The notes under the pieces: generated by a model
What the model was told of the DNA's origin: nothing
Databases searched by the model: none
Seen by the model: only the letters and a program-made list of their open reading frames with translations
Translations under genes and position numbers: made by a program
In this document: positions 27,111 to 38,439 of the stretch, piece by piece
How the letters are laid out: every line of letters begins with the position of its first letter
Numbering within the stretch: position 1 is the first letter of the stretch
From: Macrostomum hystrix
Taxonomy: Eukaryota; Platyhelminthes; Macrostomidae
DNA length: 64,000 nt
Direction: 5' to 3'
Assembly (NCBI GenBank): GCA_950097015.1
Contig: CATNEN010000033.1
Coordinates: 3,208,001-3,272,000 of the forward strand

Positions 27111-27440
27111 GGGGGGTCGGTGGCAGAGCGGTTATCGCGTTTGCCTCTCGCACCACGGTCCCTAAGTTCGATTCCACGGCGAGGCCACATTTATTTCGGG
27201 CGCAGCCGCGGAGAGAAGGCTTGGGGGCTTGTCAATTTACGCCCTTTGGGGGCCAACCTCCAAGGCACAGTTAAATATACACTGCCTGACGATAAGAAAG
27301 TCAGGGCAGATGTACACACCTGTGTGTACATCCAGAACATCCAGCGAAATGAGCAGAATTGCCTCCTCGCTGGCTGCAAGTCTAGTGTCGCCAAATGATG
27401 TGCCATTGCCCGCAGCCCTCCTGCAATTATTTTTTTCCTA
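27111..27440 (+). mobile_element. tRNA-derived SINE, family B, most complete copy, inserted in the decamer array
   Basis: Starts ggtcggtggcagagcggtta (A box tggcagagcgg) with B box agttcgattcc, followed by gggcgcagccgcgg and ctgacgataagaaagtc blocks, a cgaaatgagcagaatt block and a conserved end atgtgccattgcccgcag. The same catccctt array lies on both sides, showing insertion into it. Confidence 0.85.
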
Positions 27441-27446
27441 CATTTA

Positions 27447-27665
27447 TCGATTCATCCCTTCATCCCTTCATCCCTTTATCCCTTCATCCCTTCATCCCTT
27501 CATCCCTTCATCCATTCATCCCTTCATCCTTTCATCCCTTCATCCCTTCATCCCTTCATCCCTTCATCCATTCATCCCTTCATCCTTTCATCCCTTCATC
27601 CCTTCATCCCTTCATCCCTTCATGCCTTCATCCCTTCATCCCTTCATCCCTTCATCCCATCATCC
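27447..27665. repeat. Continuation of the catccctt decamer array beyond the SINE
   Basis: Same decamers as 25645-27110, with more ccctt than cttt units. Confidence 0.95.
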
Positions 27666-27669
27666 CTTC

Positions 27670-28230
27670 CACCCTTCTGCCCTTCCTACTCATTAATCCC
27701 ACTCTCCTGTTCACCCTATCGAATTGGCACACATTTAGCAACAAAATAGAAAGCGAAATATTGTTCTCCTCAAATAATAAATCAGTGGTTCAAAACAATT
27801 TTTATTGACTAAACTTCTAAGCGAGTCGGTTAAATCTTAAGAAGCAGAAAATTCTAACCTAGTCGAGCCTACCTCTATAATTACCGCAGGATATTTTGGC
27901 GCACTACCTTACTAACACCCAGTTTAATTCCCTTGTCCCTTTCGTAAACAAGCCGGGCTTTGATCACTCAATCAGAGTGAGAACCCTGCGATAAGGGATC
28001 GGCTGTATGGGTGGGGTGCCAAGGGCGGCAATCTTCAAACCCACTATTCATTTCTGATGCCCCATGGCCAAGATTTGAGGTGGATACAGTCGATTGCTAT
28101 GAAACGACACGCTCGTATCTGAGAAATGATTTTCTCTGATTAGAAAAACACCTGCCTTCGCCTTTCGAAATCCCCCGGTAGGCCGAGAGGGAATAAGAGA
28201 AGGAGAAGGATAAGATCTGAAAGGATGACC
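27670..28230. other. Intergenic sequence, no supported gene
   Basis: A minus-strand AATAAA lies near 27800, but I could not assemble a convincing gene ending there (see rejected items). Confidence 0.4.
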
Positions 28231-28232
28231 TT

Positions 28233-28462
28233 GGGATGGGACTGAGGATGGGACTGCGGATGGGACTGAGGCAGGGACTGGGGGAGAGGCTGAGGCAGGG
28301 ACTGAGGATGGGACTGAGGATGGGACTGAGGATGGAACTGCGGATGGGACTGAGGATGGGACTGAGGATGGGACTGAGGATGGGACTGAGGATGGGACTG
28401 AGGATGGGACTGAGGATGGGACTGAGGATGGGACTGAGGATGGGACTGAGGATGGGACTGAG
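28233..28462. repeat. 12-bp gatgggactgag minisatellite, about 19 copies
   Basis: Near-perfect dodecamers, with a few cagggactgagg and gagaggctgagg variants at the left end. Confidence 0.96.
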
Positions 28463-28469
28463 GGAGGAC

Positions 28470-29060
28470 TTGTGCGTCAAAAGCGCGAATTCCACACACG
28501 GGGGGGCAGCAGCCGCCCGCTGTTGCACGCACCTGGCCTTGAATCGAAAGTGAAAGCATTGAAGCAAGCAGAAATGTTTTCGCTCCGCAAAGCACATCGA
28601 GTTTGTCCTCCCAACAATAATCTTCCCGGTTATGATTCCGGTGGGATTTAGCAGATTTGTTTAGTCATCAAATAATTGTTTGTTTCGCACCCTGCTCCAA
28701 TATGCTCTTTTCTGTCCTTTTTCCCCTTGTTTACGAAAGAGATTATTTTTTTCAAAAAATATCATTCCTACTTACATTTTTCTTCAAATGGTAAATTGAA
28801 GTTTTTATCGTCAATGCTACTCTTTTTGAGTAGCCTATGTGGAATATTGAATGCTCGTTTTGATTCAAACACATGTAGGCAGTTCAACTAATAATGTAAA
28901 AATAAATATTTTTCGCCACAAAAAAATGTCAGGATTCTAAAACACTACTATAAGTAGCTTTGTTCAATTGGCAATGTAGACAAATTTAAACATTTTTTCC
29001 AGGGCGGCAGCAGCTCAACCAATCCGGAAGCGGATGGCAACAACAGGCAGGGATCAGAGG
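28470..29060. other. Intergenic sequence upstream of the peptide-precursor gene
   Basis: AT-rich in 28640-29000; no supported feature before the TATA box at 29066. Confidence 0.5.
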
Positions 29061-29065
29061 CAGCC

Positions 29066-29072
29066 TATAAAG
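29066..29072 (+). promoter_or_regulatory. TATA box of the five-exon peptide-precursor gene
   Basis: tataaag, implying transcription start near 29097. A leader exon would end at a donor after 29175 (gacag|gtgagt) or after 29187, because the donor is itself duplicated 12 bases apart, with the acceptor cacttcag ending at 29257. Confidence 0.6.
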
Positions 29073-29258
29073 ATTTGGAAGGAGAGGATCAGAAAAATCC
29101 TTTCGCTTATTGCCGTCGTGAGACCGTACTCAAGCTATTTCATTCACGGCTTTCTCTTTGGCAACCTGTTGACAGGTGAGTTGACAGGTGAGTTGTGATC
29201 CGTTGATCGGTGGAGAGTCTAGTGAACTGACTCGCTTGGAAATTCTTCCCACTTCAGG

Positions 29259-31696
29259 ATGTTGAGCGTGGCCAGACCGACCGTCACAGTGGCGATTCTG
29301 GGATGCATTCTGCTTGTGCGCCTGAGTGAGCTCACGGTGGCTAGTGTTTCACTTTTGAAGCTTAATTTCTCAGTCAGTCCCTGCCTCAGTCCCTGCCTCA
29401 GTCCCTGCCTCAGTCCCTGCCTCAGTCCCTGCCTCAGTCCCTGCCTCAGTCCCTGCCTCAGTCCCTGCCTCAGTCCCTCCCTCAGTCCCTGCCTCAGCCT
29501 CTCCCTCAGTCCGTGCCTCAGTCCCTGCCTCAGCCTCTCCCTCAGCCTCTCCCTCAGTCCCTGCCTCAGTCCCTGCCTCAGCCTCTCCCTCAGCCTCTCC
29601 CTCAGTCCCTGCCTCAGCCTCTCCCTCAGCCTCTCCCTCAGTCCCTGCCTCAGTCCCTGCCTCAGCCTCTCCCTCAGCCTCTCCCTCAGTCCCTGCCTCA
29701 GTCCCTCCCTCAGTCCCTGCCTCAGCCTCTCCCTCAGTCCCTGCCTCAGTCCCTGCCTCAGCCTCTCCCTCAGCCTCTCCCTCAGTCCCTGCCTCAGTCC
29801 CTGCCTCAGCCTCTCCCTCAGTCCCTGCCTCAGTCCCTGCCTCAGCCTCTCCCTCAGCCTCTCCCTCAGTCCCTGCCTCAGTCCCTCCCTCAGTCCCTGC
29901 CTCAGCCTCTCCCTCAGTCCCTGCCTCAGTCCCTGCCTCAGCCTCTCCCTCAGCCTCTCCCTCAGTCCCTGCCTCAGTCCCTGCCTCAGCCTCTCCCTCA
30001 GTCCCTGCCTCAGTCCCTGCCTCAGCCTCTCCCTCAGTCCCTCCCTCAGTCCCTGCCTCAGTCTCTCCATCAGTCGCCGATTCGAATCAAAGTTGCACCA
30101 GAGCGAGCAACTCAAAATTAAAAAGCTGTGAGCCAAATTGAGTTTTCAGTAACTCAGGACTGACCAGAGACAGAAGCAGAGAAAGACTTTTGTGATGGGA
30201 TCAGATTTCATCATAAGCCAAATACTATTTAAAATTAAAATATTCAGTCAAACCAGACGTGCTCAATACTCAGTTGTCGAAAGAACCTGGGCAACTGTAA
30301 GAATCGAGCACCTGAACTCTCTTGCAGGCATCACTGCCGCCTCTCCAAGTCTGAGACGAAGCACCGACTCGCTTCGGGACCAAGTGGAAGGTGAGCTGGG
30401 CTGCTCAGTGGCTCCTCACTTTCATATTCCATAATCCAAGAAAACTTATTTCTCTATGGAATCTCTCTGTGAGAATCTCTGTTCATGAGAATCTCTGTTC
30501 ATGAGAATCTCTGTTCATGAGAATCTCTGTTCATGAGAATCTCCGTTCATGAGAATCTCTGTTCATGAGAATCTCCGTTCATGAGAATCTCTGTTCATGA
30601 GAATCTCCGTTCATGAGAATCTCTCTGTGAGAATCACTCTCTGTGACATTCTCTCTCCATTAGAATCTTTCTCTCCATGAGAATCTCTCTTCATGAGAAA
30701 CTCTCTCCATGAGAATCTCTCTCCATGAGAATCTCTCTCCATAAGAATCTCTCTCCATGAGAATCTCTGTCTCTGTGACAATCTCTCTCCCTGAGAAACT
30801 CTCTTACCCTGAGAATCTCACTCGCCGTGAGAAACGCTCTCCATGAAATCGCCACTCGCATTGCAAACTGTTGCAGACTTGACCAGACCTGACAGCGCTC
30901 AGAACCTGCAGCACTCGCAGCAGCAGGACAGGTAAGGCCTGAGACAATTTGGCTCTAAGTAGAATCGTCCCTAAGAGAATCCTTACTAAGAGAGTCGTCC
31001 CTAAGATATCGTCCGTGGGAAAACCATGCCTAAGATATCGTCCTAAGTACTCGTAGAATCGTCCTTAAGAGAATCCTTACTAAGAAAGTCGTCCCTAAGA
31101 TATCGTCCTAAGTAGAATCGTCCCTAAGAGAATCCTTACTAAGAGAGTCGTCCCTAAGATATCGTCCGTGGGAAAACCATGCCTAAGATATCGTCCTAAG
31201 TAGAATCGTCCTTAAGAGAATCCTTACTAAGAAAGTCGTCCCTAAGATATCGTCCTAAGTAGAATCGTCCCTAAGAGAATCCTTACTAAGAGAGTCGTCC
31301 CTAAGATATCGTCCGTGGGAAAACCATGCCTAAGATATCGTCCTAAGTAGAATCGTCCTTAAGAGAATCGAAAGAAAGTTCCCTAGAAAGTCCCTTCTTA
31401 AGTCCCTAAGTCTAAGAAGTCTAAGAAAGTCCCTAAGAAAGTCGTTACTAAGAGAATCGTCTTTAAGAAAATCGTTACTAAGAGAATCGTCCCTAAGATA
31501 TCGTCCCAAGGAGAATCGTCTCAAAGAGAATCGTCCCAAAATGCTCACCTTAACCAAGGGAATCGGCCCTAGAAACTGCCCAACCCATCTGCGCACCAAC
31601 CGCAGGTCCGAGGAGACGATGGAGGAGCTGATGCGGGAGCTGACGCAGCGAGATCAGCTCAACCGTCTCAGCAAGAGATTCGTCACCGATTGGTGA
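29259..31696 (+). CDS. Putative secreted peptide precursor (neuropeptide- or hormone-like), four coding exons
   Basis: Exons 29259-29325, 30328-30390, 30877-30931 and 31606-31696 join with matching phases (1, 1, 2) and canonical sites to give 91 residues. Residues 1-27 look like a signal peptide (hydrophobic VTVAILGCILLV). The rest has no Cys, a dibasic site at R32-R33 and another at K85-R86 before a final FVTDW, and a predicted amphipathic helix over residues 64-91 (M67, L70, M71, L74, L80, L83, F87, V88, W91 on one face). No family is recognised. The plan resembles a small prohormone, and the helix loosely recalls ligands of class B receptors, but that is only resemblance. TATA box upstream and AATAAA 137 bases after the stop frame a full gene. 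All three coding introns are filled by different arrays, which is why the gene is easily overlooked. Confidence 0.65.
29373..30065. repeat. 12-bp ctcagtccctgc minisatellite, about 58 copies, intron of the peptide-precursor gene
   Basis: Mix of ctcagtccctgc and ctcagcctctcc dodecamers in a patterned order: a block of about 180 bp recurs near 29640 and 29820. Open in several frames. Confidence 0.96.
30470..30850. repeat. 16-bp tgagaatctctgttca minisatellite, intron of the peptide-precursor gene
   Basis: Regular to about 30620, then degenerate gagaatctctctccat units. Fills most of intron 30391-30876. Confidence 0.93.
30950..31540. repeat. Higher-order repeat of about 150 bp built from aagagaatcgtccct-like units
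   Basis: A block containing tagaatcgtccctaagag, then cgtgggaaaaccatgcc, occurs three times (starting near 30957, 31111 and 31259), followed by degenerate units. Fills intron 30932-31605. Confidence 0.9.
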
Positions 31697-31832
31697 ACGA
31701 TAAGGAGGCCACCTGGCTGCGAAAACGGAAAGATGGACTTTGAGAAATTGACGGAAAAGACTGTTTGGGATCACAATCCCAACTCAAAGTTCCCATTTCC
31801 TTGTCATATCCTACTGGAGACGCACAGAAGCA

Positions 31833-31838
31833 AATAAA
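31833..31838 (+). terminator. Polyadenylation signal AATAAA of the peptide-precursor gene
   Basis: 137 bases after the stop at 31694-31696. A further plus-strand aataaa is at about 32118. Confidence 0.65.
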
Positions 31839-32156
31839 TTAAAGTTAAACTCGAGTCGCGTCGACAAAAACTGAGCTACAAGTTTTCTTAAATTTCCCCA
31901 CTGTAGACTTAGAACCCCCAAAGAAAGCACAGGTTAAAAATGCTCAGATTTAATCGATTAGATTAGCAATCCATTCCCTTGTTTCATCTTGAGACAATAG
32001 ACTAGCAATCCATTGTGTACCAATGGAGTGCACACAATTACACAAGAGTGTAATTACGTTAGTGAAGACCAAGACGAATGTGTGATCGCCATTTCGTCAT
32101 ATTCATGAAGAAACTTTAATAAAATTTTACTAATAAAAATTCAGTACAGTCGATGA

Positions 32157-35100
32157 TCACGCTGTTGACTCATTCAGCGGTGCAGCCTCCTTTGGCTGCA
32201 GGACCGTGCGTCGATTGGCAATCACCATGGAGACCAGGCCTCTGGGCAGAGTGCGCAGAAGGGCTCCCACCTTGGCCGCCGAGCAGTTGAGGATTTTCTC
32301 CCCGTTTACCGACATGATGGCATCGCCGATGCTGGAGGGGAGAATTCGGTGCTGAGCTTAATAATAATAATAATAATAATAATTATTATTATTATTATTA
32401 TTATTATCATTGCATGAGGGCTGCGGGTAATGGCACATCATTTGGCGACACTAGACTTGCAGCCAGCGAGGAGGCAATTCTGCTCATTTCGCTGACTCCT
32501 GAGCACACACGCACACAGATACTGTACGCAGGCATACGCTCACACAGGAGTGTACATCTGCCCTGAAATCTCACTCAATCACACCGAAATCTCACTCAAT
32601 CACACCGAAATCTCACTCAATCACACCGAAATCTCACTCAATCACACCGAAATCTCACTCAATCACACCGAAATCTCACTCAATCACACCGAAATCTCAC
32701 TCAATCACACCGAAATCTCACTCAATCACACCGAAATCTCACTCAATCACACCGAAATCTCACTCAATCACACCGTGCGAATCGCACTCGAAAATTCATC
32801 ATGAGAGACTTCTTCCTAAAACTATCTTCCTTTATCGTCCCAAAAGAATCGACCGGAGAGTGGTTTCGAAAATCATTGTCACGAGAGACCGCCTCATCTG
32901 AGCGTAGGGGAGTGAGAGGTGGAGGATAGTTAAAACCGAGATTTTGCGCTAAATATCGCAAATATTTCAAGAACCAACAATCAGAGACAATGCCAGTCTC
33001 GGAGCGGGTCAAAGACAATAGGAATTTTTTTTAATGCAATTGAAAATAAGCGAAATGGGAGAAAAGTAATGAAAAAATTTCCCAAAAATTCCTATATTTT
33101 AGACTGAATTGCTAAAGCAAATGCGGCCCGTAAGTGCTGAGCAGGTATTTGAGAATTGCGAGCTTGAGTGCTTTGAAATTTCGCATTTTACGAACAGCTT
33201 GACGGTGATGCAGGACTTGTGGCTCACTTTAAATTGTTTAAATGACTAACGGTTTTAGTGTTGTCATTGGAAACGGGGGCTGTGGGTTGGAAGCCGGCAT
33301 TCAGTGAAACAGCGAAAGCAAAAACGAATTATTTTTAGCTTGACTGCTTGAAATTTTGTTAATCAGCGTGGACGAAATTTCATTTCAAGCTTCAAAAAAC
33401 TTTTTTTAGCAGAGCATTCTTATCAAAACTGGGTTCTGTCTAAGGAGAGAAACGATGTGTAAATTGTCTTAAAATATGAGCTTAAAAACAAGGAATCCAG
33501 AACGCCAATAAAAACGGAAATTTTAAACCCGGAAAATTTAACTCGGAAAAATCAAAGCCGGAAAACGACGAACATTACTAGTCTAAAGGATATTCTGTGG
33601 CTTAAAAAAATCCTGAAAATGCTCATTCAGATTAGACGTTTTTGAACTTTGAGCATAGAAAAAAAGCAACAGCAAAACTAGAATTAAACTTACAACACAT
33701 GTGAGTAGTCATACAGTGGACTTTTCTTTGAGATCCATGCGATCAGGGCGATGCCGTCCTGCATGTTGAACTCCAGACCCAGGCCGAGGATGCCCTTCAC
33801 GAACTGCACCTGCAATGCCCGGTCTTAGGCTAGAGAGCACGATGAGATAAGAGATTAGATGGAACGAGAGGGAAGATTAGATTGCAGGGGTGCAAGTTCA
33901 GAGTGCCAGGGGCGGATTAGAAAACGAGATGCGGAGCCTGAGACTGAGATGGATATAGGAGATTGAAATGGCGATTGGGGGAGGGAGATAGCAACGGGAC
34001 AGGGAGATGCCAATGGGACAGGGAGATGGCAACGGGAGAGGGAGATGGCAACGGGACACGGAGATGGCAATGGGACAGGGAGATGGCAATGGGACAGGGA
34101 GATGGCAATGGGAGTGAGAGATCCCACGGGTAGAGATAATGGGCGGGGTTGTAAGCACAGCGAAAGCTTATTAATATTTCCCGCTGCCAACCTGGAACGG
34201 TGGCCCGAAGTCACGCTTCAAAGACAGCCGCGACTCAGTCGCGCCGGCCAGCCCGTCAGAGTCGGCGTCGGCAGCTGCCGCTGCTGCCGCTGCTGCCGCG
34301 GCTGCTGCGGAGTCCGACGGCGAGGCTGCTGGCCAGGCCAGAGGCTTGTCATTGCGCAGCATCTGGTTGACGTCGAGCTCCTGGGAGGCGTCGGGCCGGC
34401 GCCTCTGGTGCTGCTGATGCCAAAGCGGCGGCGATCGATAGAACAGCGGCTCATCGGCCGCGACTCCGCCGCATGTGCAGCGGGCCAACGGTGATGTCTG
34501 AGTAGTCGCAGACGCGTAGCGCTTCTCCGGCGCGAACTCGCCAAAGCCGCCTCCCTCGGCGCTGCTGTCGGCGCTTTCGTCGCTGTCGCTGTCCCGACGC
34601 TGCTCATCGTCGGTATCGTTGCTGCTGTCAGCGGAAGAATTTTCCTCGAGCTCCAGCTCAAAGAACGCATCTTCATCGTCGTGCGACGCGATTGCAACGG
34701 CGTTGACAGCGCCGGCAGGATCGCCCGGTGGCAGGTAGGTGTCACTCTTCAGCATCAGACGCTTCGGCATGCGCTGCTGGGCGAAGATTTCGTTTTGAAA
34801 TGAGGCGGCGGCGGCGGCAGAAACCGAGTTTTGAGCTTTGGGCCGGTGCGGAGGTGGCTGCTGAGGCTTGGTCGGTTGCGGCTGCGGCGTGACCAACTCG
34901 TCGGCTCCGTGCTCCAGTCGCGGTTGCACTGAGATCAGGCGCGGCTCCGAGGACCGTGGCGAGATGACCAGCTCTGGGGTTTGATTTTGCGCTGTGAGTA
35001 GGGCTGCTCATCGGTACATAAAACTGTCCATGGCCTCACCTTTAACCTGCTTTCGCAGCACAGTGAGCCTGAAGGTGCCTTCAAGGCCGTTAAGCACATC

Positions 35101-38100
35101 GAGAATCTCTCGCCTGCTGAGGCCAGTCAGCTGGCGGTCTCCGGCGGCCTGCAAGAAGTCGCCAACTCGAAGATTCGGGCAGCGCAGCTTCAGGCCGAAG
35201 CCTTCGCGCACTTCGGAAATCTGAGGGAAAATGAGAGCCAATGCCGAACGCGTCAGTGTGGGGAATAGAATCCCAAATCTATTTGGGGAGCAGCTGTGGA
35301 GTGTGGGGAATAGACTCCCAAATCTATTTGGGGAGCAGCTGTGGAGTGTGGGGAATAGACTCCCAAATCTATTTGGGGAGCAGCTGTGGAGTGTGGGGAA
35401 TAGACTCCCAAATCTGTTTGGGGAGCAGCTGTGGAGTGTGGGGAATAGACTCCCAAATCTATTTGGGGAGGAGCTGTGGAGTGTGGGGAATAGACTCCCA
35501 AATCTATTTGGGGAGCAGCTGTGGAGTGTGGGGAATAGGCTCCCAAATCTATTTGGGGAGCAGCTGTGGAGTGTGGGGAATAGAATCCCAAATCTATTTG
35601 GGGAGCAGCTGTGGAGAGATGGCTTGCGGGCTTGTAGACTTCAGGTTGTCTGACGATGAGAAAGTCAGAAAAATCAATTTTTAATAGCTCTGTCTTCTAT
35701 TGGATGATTCACGCAGCCCTCCTGTCAATCAGAAAGTTTAGATTGTAATTTTCCATCTATGAGTGTACTTTTCTTTACATATAATTGTACTTTTTATTTT
35801 ATATGAGTGTACTTTTCTTTATATATGATTGTACTTTTGCTTTTATTTGAGTGTACTTTTATGAGTGGTGGTTGGCACTAATGGACGCACTTAGCACAAC
35901 AGCCTCCAAAAACACCAAACCAAACTGACCATGAAGTATTCCCGCATGTCGAAATCGCCCGACTTCAACGCCACGCACAGATCTTCGCCGCGCGCTTTGT
36001 TCCTGACGGTCAGCCGGACCTCGTCCATCTGCGGCAGCCGTGGCATCAGGATGTAATTCGGGCCGGGCCGGATCTGCGCCGACACCTCGTCGCGAAAGCT
36101 GCGACGAATTGTTGAACCGTTGTCGGCTCTAGAAAATGCCGGCTGCGCTTCCGTCGTGGTCAGCGCCGGCGATGATGCTGACAGCTTCCGCTGGGTAGCG
36201 CGCACGATGGCCGGCACGGCGCGGCGCACCGTCAGGCGGCAGCGGAGCGGCAGGTTTCTTAGAAAGTTCGGCATCTCGTCGCGCGGCACCGACCTGGCGT
36301 CGATGTCGTTGATTTGAACAACGACGTCGCCGCTGAATAGGCCAGCCGGGTGGGCGCGGTCGGCCGGGCCCTTCGCCTGAATCGATTTGGCCGTCCACTG
36401 GCCATTCTCCAGCTGCATGTCCATCCCCAGCAGCTCGCCTGGAATGCGATTCACTTGCGTTCGGATCTCTGCTCGCTTGTTTATTTTTGGGGCTTTTGTT
36501 ATTGTTGCCAGGCTTTTGGTTGGGCTTGGCAATAAAAATAAGAAAGTATGGGAAGATGCACTCCCGCTGGTGTTGCTGCAGGGCTGCGGGCACTGGCGCA
36601 TCATTTGTCAGTTCTGTTCATTCTGCTGACTCCTGAGCACATACGCAGGCAGGCTCACACTCTCACAGGGTGTACGTATCCCTTGACTGTGGGGAGAGTG
36701 AGTTGCTGAGCGGCTAACGCCCACCCTAAAACCTTCTTTCTGCGGCTGCGCCTCAAATTAACGTGGCCAAGGACTCAAAACTCAGGACTCAGGACTCAGG
36801 GACTCTGGCGTGTGAGGCCAACTGGTTAGACCGCTCATTTATGCGTAATTGTTTGAAATTTTGAATTTAAATATGTTTTGAAGACTTTGATACCGCGCAG
36901 TCATTTCTACCTGGCAGACGATCGATTGTGAGCACTTCAATATTGCTTCCAGGAGCAGACTGAGCTGAAGCCTGCTGCTGCTGCTGCTGCTGCTGCTGCA
37001 GCCCGCCGCTGACAAAGTCGTTAGCGGACAACTGACGATGCCGACGCTGCTGGCGGGCCTGAGGTTGTGTGTGGTTGAGCAGCTGCAGCTGCTGTGTGTG
37101 CTCACCGCCTCCGGAGCTGATGCTGCCCGGGAAACTGGGAGAGCCGATCAGCGCAGCGGCCGCCGACGCCACCACCGTCGCCAGGCCGTCGTCGTCGCCG
37201 GCGAATTCCAGTGCGATTGTCGGTGAGATCAAAGAAGGCGATGTTGAGGCTGCTGAATGCGGCACAAAGATTTGCTGCTGCTGCTGTTGCTGTGGCGGCT
37301 GCTGCTGTGGCGGCTGCTGCTGGCCAAGAGTTTCAAACATGCGAATTTTGCTGCTGACATTGCCGCTCGCTGAAATCATCTGGGAGCTGCTGAGGTTGCG
37401 AGAGATTGAGCGCTGCTGCGGCGGCCGGACGATGGCCATTGGCTGACTTGACGGAGCCGGGCCCGGGGACCGGCGACTGCAGGTATTCAGACAGTTCGAT
37501 GTTTACTGTCAGAATGTCATCCTAAAATACTAGGCTTCTAGTTTGGAAAGAGCTCATGTTTCCAAGTAAATAGCTAAAGTTTCTAGGAAACAGCTAAAGC
37601 TTCTATGAAACAGCTAAAGTTTCTAGGAAACAGCTGAAGCTTCTAGGAAACAGCTAAAGTTTCTAGGAAACAGCTGAAGATTCTAGGAAACAGCTAATGT
37701 TTCCAAGGAAATAGCTAATGTTTCTAGGAAACAGCTAAAGCTTCTAGGAAACAGCTAAAGCCTCTAGAAACAGCTAAAGCTTCTAGGAAACAGCTCATGA
37801 TTCTTGGAAGCAGCTCAAGCTTCTAGGAAACATCTAAAGTTTCTAGGAAACAGCTGAAGCTTCTAGGAAACAGCTAAAGCCTCTAGAAACAGCTAAAGTT
37901 TCTAGGCTTTCTAAAGCTTCTATGAAACAGCTTAAGCTTCAAGGAAACAGCTCATGTTTCTTGGAAACAGCTGAAGCTTCTAGAAACAGCTGAAGCTTCT
38001 AGAAAGAGCTGAAGTTGCTAGGAAACTGCTGAAGTTTCTAGGAAACAGCTGAAGTTGCTAGGAAACGGCTGACGTTACTATGGGCCAAGTGCCCAGCTCA

Positions 38101-38430
38101 AATCCCTAATCCAAACTGCACAATGACTTACCGTTCTGTTTCAATTCGGCTTCCGGACTCGCTACCAGGCGATGCGTCTCTCGATGATCCGGCTCGATCC
38201 CGAAATTCTGGAGCCTGCAAATGCTGCTGCTGCTGCTGCCGATGATGATGATGAATAGACGGCATACTTCTTGATGGAAACATCTGGGTGTTACAGGGGA
38301 TCAGGCGATGTATTAGAGAGTAGCTACTCAGCGGAGAACTAGGGCGATGGCTGCCGGTCGCAGCCAGGCTTTTTATTGAGCAACTCGCATTCTTCCTTAA
38401 GACAGTGCAGGCCACCACAGGATTACTCAT
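32157..38430 (-). CDS. Multi-PDZ scaffold protein (three PDZ domains; possibly PAR-3-like)
   Basis: Seven exons: 38132-38430, 36911-37476, 35930-36468, 35040-35220, 34192-34991, 33694-33809 and 32157-32331; phases 2, 1, 0, 1, 0, 2 all agree, giving 891 residues. PDZ1 (about 290-370) has ELLGMDM and GLFSGDVVVQINDID; PDZ2 (about 438-525) has GFGLKLR and LRVGDFLQAAG; PDZ3 (about 790-870) has ILGLGLEF and IGDAIMSVNGEKI. Poly-Gln and poly-Ala runs and an acidic Ser-rich linker separate the domains. The three-PDZ order and the PDZ1 GLF...IN segment recall the polarity protein PAR-3, but the N-terminal oligomerisation domain is not seen, so this is tentative. An alternative start is the ATG at 38283, directly after a cccag acceptor-like site. 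Intron 4 is only 48 bp. The donor at 34191 (gttggc) is weak. Confidence 0.8.
32358..32408. repeat. (TAA)n/(TTA)n perfect inverted microsatellite
   Basis: A run of aat triplets followed directly by a run of att triplets, forming a palindrome at the 3' tail of a SINE copy. Confidence 0.9.
32409..32575 (-). mobile_element. SINE family B, 3' half, in PDZ-gene intron 6
   Basis: Reverse complement of the end of the 27.1-kb copy: gggctgcgggtaatggcac, catttggcgacactagactt and cgaggaggcaattctgctca are shared. Confidence 0.8.
32565..32775. repeat. 21-bp minisatellite, 10 perfect copies, PDZ-gene intron 6
   Basis: Unit contains aatctcactcaatcacacc; copies are identical. Directly adjoins the SINE fragment. 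Confidence 0.97.
33020..33690. other. AT-rich remainder of PDZ-gene intron 6
   Basis: No feature seen. Confidence 0.6.
33975..34130. repeat. 19-bp gatggcaatgggacaggga minisatellite, PDZ-gene intron 5
   Basis: About 8 imperfect units in the 382-bp intron 33810-34191. Confidence 0.9.
35250..35618. repeat. 45-bp minisatellite, about 8 copies, PDZ-gene intron 3
   Basis: Unit starts gtgtggggaatagactccc and ends gagcagctgtgga. Open in all plus frames because 45 is a multiple of three. Confidence 0.96.
35619..35740 (+). mobile_element. Degenerate SINE family B fragment next to the 45-bp array
   Basis: gcgggcttgtagacttcagg, ctgacgatgagaaagtcag and cgcagccctcctg match successive blocks of the 27.1-kb copy; the middle is deleted. 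Confidence 0.6.
36570..36840 (-). mobile_element. SINE family B copy in PDZ-gene intron 2
   Basis: Reverse-oriented: gggctgcgggcactggcgca end, then caaattaacgtggcca and ctgcggctgcgcctc matching the 5' half. The head carries a ctaaccagttggcctcaca segment and a short ggactca repeat. This is one of the few introns without its own array. Confidence 0.75.
37540..38085. repeat. 20-bp ttctaggaaacagctaaagt minisatellite, PDZ-gene intron 1
   Basis: About 26 imperfect units in intron 37477-38131. Confidence 0.93.
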
Positions 38431-38439
38431 TAGGGTGCC

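Noticed and set aside
28097..28597. Possible secreted SHPQ-repeat protein, or small peptide gene on the minus strand ending near a 27.8-kb AATAAA
   Set aside because: The frame with a signal-like start begins with GTG, not ATG; the ATG frame has no signal peptide; the repeat is an ordinary 12-bp array; no exon chain was convincing.
34994..35224. Plus-strand frames over the PDZ exons
   Set aside because: Antisense shadows; the minus strand gives PDZ motifs with consistent splice phases.
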